From positions 1 to 31,524 of the IMG/VR virus record IMGVR_UViG_3300009537_000104: a DNA stretch of 31,524 nt. One strand, 5' to 3'. Both the position numbers and the translations under genes were made by a program. Positions 30,982 through 31,524 of this stretch are shown piece after piece (position 1 is the first letter of the stretch; every line of letters starts with the position of its first letter). The notes under the pieces were generated by a model. The model was not told the origin of the DNA. It did not search any database and was given only the letters and a program-made list of their open reading frames with translations. Source of the stretch: a virus.

Positions 30982-31156
30982 AAACATATTTATAATAATT
31001 GTTACGATGCAATTATTGATCGGATGTGCTTATAAGCAATTCGGACGTAAAACGGCGTGGCCAAATCAATCCTACTATATGCAACAGAAGTTACAGAATA
31101 GCGCGGCTATGGGAAATATATCGACATCCAGCGCTTTCGCCCCGTACACGCGGTGA
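30971..31156 (+). CDS. small lipoprotein, copy B
   Basis: The 61-residue product has a lipoprotein signal (KNIFIIIVTMQLLIGC, lipobox L-I-G-C, Cys19 lipidated). The mature part carries 'SYYMQQKLQNSAAMG' and the end 'SSAFAPYTR', the same tail as copy A. A very good GGAGGTGA ribosome site lies 7 bases upstream inside the 166-residue gene. Its stop is TGA, whereas copy A stops with TAA at the equivalent point, which shows that TGA is a normal stop here. The mature C-terminal SAFAPY-x-TR may bind a partner. Confidence 0.72.
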   Translation: MLNKNIFIIIVTMQLLIGCAYKQFGRKTAWPNQSYYMQQKLQNSAAMGNISTSSAFAPYTR

Positions 31157-31322
31157 ACATATCATTTTCTGGCATCTACAGCAATTTAAACATCGTCTAG
31201 TATGATTCTCCTACGCCGCTGTATTTTTATATTGCTCACGCTATATGTATGGGCAGCTACAGCAGCTTAAAATCGATTTTGGTTTAGGGGAGGTTTGATT
31301 TGAGTCAGGAATGCCTTTAAAA

Positions 31323-31417
31323 CTTCCAAAACTGCCTCTAACTTTAACTTTAATTGCCTTAGTATATATTTCCATAACCGAGCACAGTAAAATTGAAATT
31401 AGAGGCGTTTTTGGAAG
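31323..31417. repeat. imperfect long inverted repeat
   Basis: CTTCCAAAACTGCCTCTAAC (31323-31342) pairs with TTAGAGGCGTTTTTGGAAG (31399-31417) with two to three mismatches over about 20 bp. The arms are 50-60 bp apart. Transcribed, it would make a long stem; as DNA it could be the ends of a small decayed element. Confidence 0.4.
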
Positions 31418-31460
31418 CCAAAGCATTTTTTAGCAAAAGGAGGCGATAAAAATATTTTTC

Positions 31461-31476
31461 TGGCATAGATTTTGCT
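31461..31476 (+). promoter_or_regulatory. possible sigma-54 type promoter
   Basis: TGGCAT, five bases, TTGCT matches the -24/-12 consensus (TGGCAC-N5-TTGCW) with one mismatch and correct GG-GC spacing. No gene start follows before the window ends, so its target is unknown. A single match in AT-rich DNA can occur by chance. Confidence 0.25.
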
Positions 31477-31524
31477 ACGTGCGCACATGCGTAATATGGA
31501 AGTCGCACGCCTGCGCGCGCAGTT

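Larger units (their letters stand above)
31157..31524. other. 368-bp stretch without a supported gene
   Basis: I see no coding sequence with a ribosome site here. It holds a palindrome AAAATCGATTTT (31269-31280), an imperfect 22-bp inverted repeat (31323-31344 with 31396-31417), and a sigma-54-like match at 31461-31476. An AAAAGGAGGCGAT site at 31436-31448 is not followed by a usable start. The right edge is GC-rich (GCGCGC), unlike the AT-rich body. Confidence 0.4.

Noticed and set aside
31241-31426. Minus-strand frame with 'KVKVRGSFGSFKGIPDSNQ', resembling a Cas5 N-terminus
   Set aside because: The resemblance covers only about 30 residues, the frame ends after 61, there is no ribosome site, it spans an inverted repeat, and no cas gene or CRISPR repeat is near.

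Overview
The window is mostly the virion structural region of a tailed phage (or prophage) with a long, probably non-contractile tail. About 25 tightly packed plus-strand genes run from roughly 389 to 25938, with start/stop overlaps and Shine-Dalgarno sites throughout. The type of portal, MuF protein, N4-gp56-like capsid, tail tube, G/G-T chaperone, tape measure and gene-transfer-agent-like tail tip (DUF2460, DUF2163, NlpC/P60, large hub) can be recognised from sequence. Signal-peptide and lipobox proteins and the tail-tip type suggest a Gram-negative host. The host genus cannot be told. TAA, TAG and TGA all serve as stops in intact genes, so the genetic code is the standard bacterial one. No terminase, integrase, replication or recognisable lysis gene is present, so the window is a fragment of a larger genome.

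Layout. 1-388: a small minus-strand gene with a helix-turn-helix-like segment, and its control region with a perfect palindrome over a -10 hexamer. 389-6119: adhesion and decoration genes (head-fibre/tail-fibre-like, a secreted FnIII-like protein, a 1233-residue beta-helix fibre, an Ig-like protein), unusually placed before the portal. 6112-12899: portal, MuF minor head protein with a C-terminal HELAH metallopeptidase-like domain, small conserved proteins, two paralogous scaffold-like proteins and the major capsid. 12915-14546: an unknown gene and a family-9 glycosyltransferase. 14519-17588: connector, gp10-like, tail terminator-like, zinc-ribbon, tail tube, and tail chaperones joined by a -1 frameshift at GGGAAAG. 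17637-25938: tape measure and tail tip. The hub carries an insertion of about 350 residues that looks like a propeller.

25939-31524 is an accessory region of different texture. It holds a predicted small RNA with its own promoter and terminator, a minus-strand gene of unknown function, and a cassette of TIM-barrel (AP_endonuc_2-like) protein, VVA0879-family protein interrupted by an in-frame TGA, and Methyltransf_32-like methyltransferase. It then holds two divergent-orientation copies of an unrecognised two-gene module: a 166-residue protein whose gene overlaps a 61-residue lipoprotein. Between the copies lie relics: a 5'-truncated ParB/IbrB-like gene, a truncated minus-strand gene, and an antisense C-terminal fragment of a second hub protein with a TAG at a conserved Trp.

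The relics keep the order 'hub end, opposite-strand gene, 166-residue gene, lipoprotein' on the minus strand. This parallels the order of the live phage on the plus strand. The simplest reading is that a homologous segment of a related phage was joined in inverted orientation. The paired 166-residue/lipoprotein module is the best candidate here for an undescribed system; its position after the tail hub would fit a late, envelope-related or host-directed role, but this is inference.
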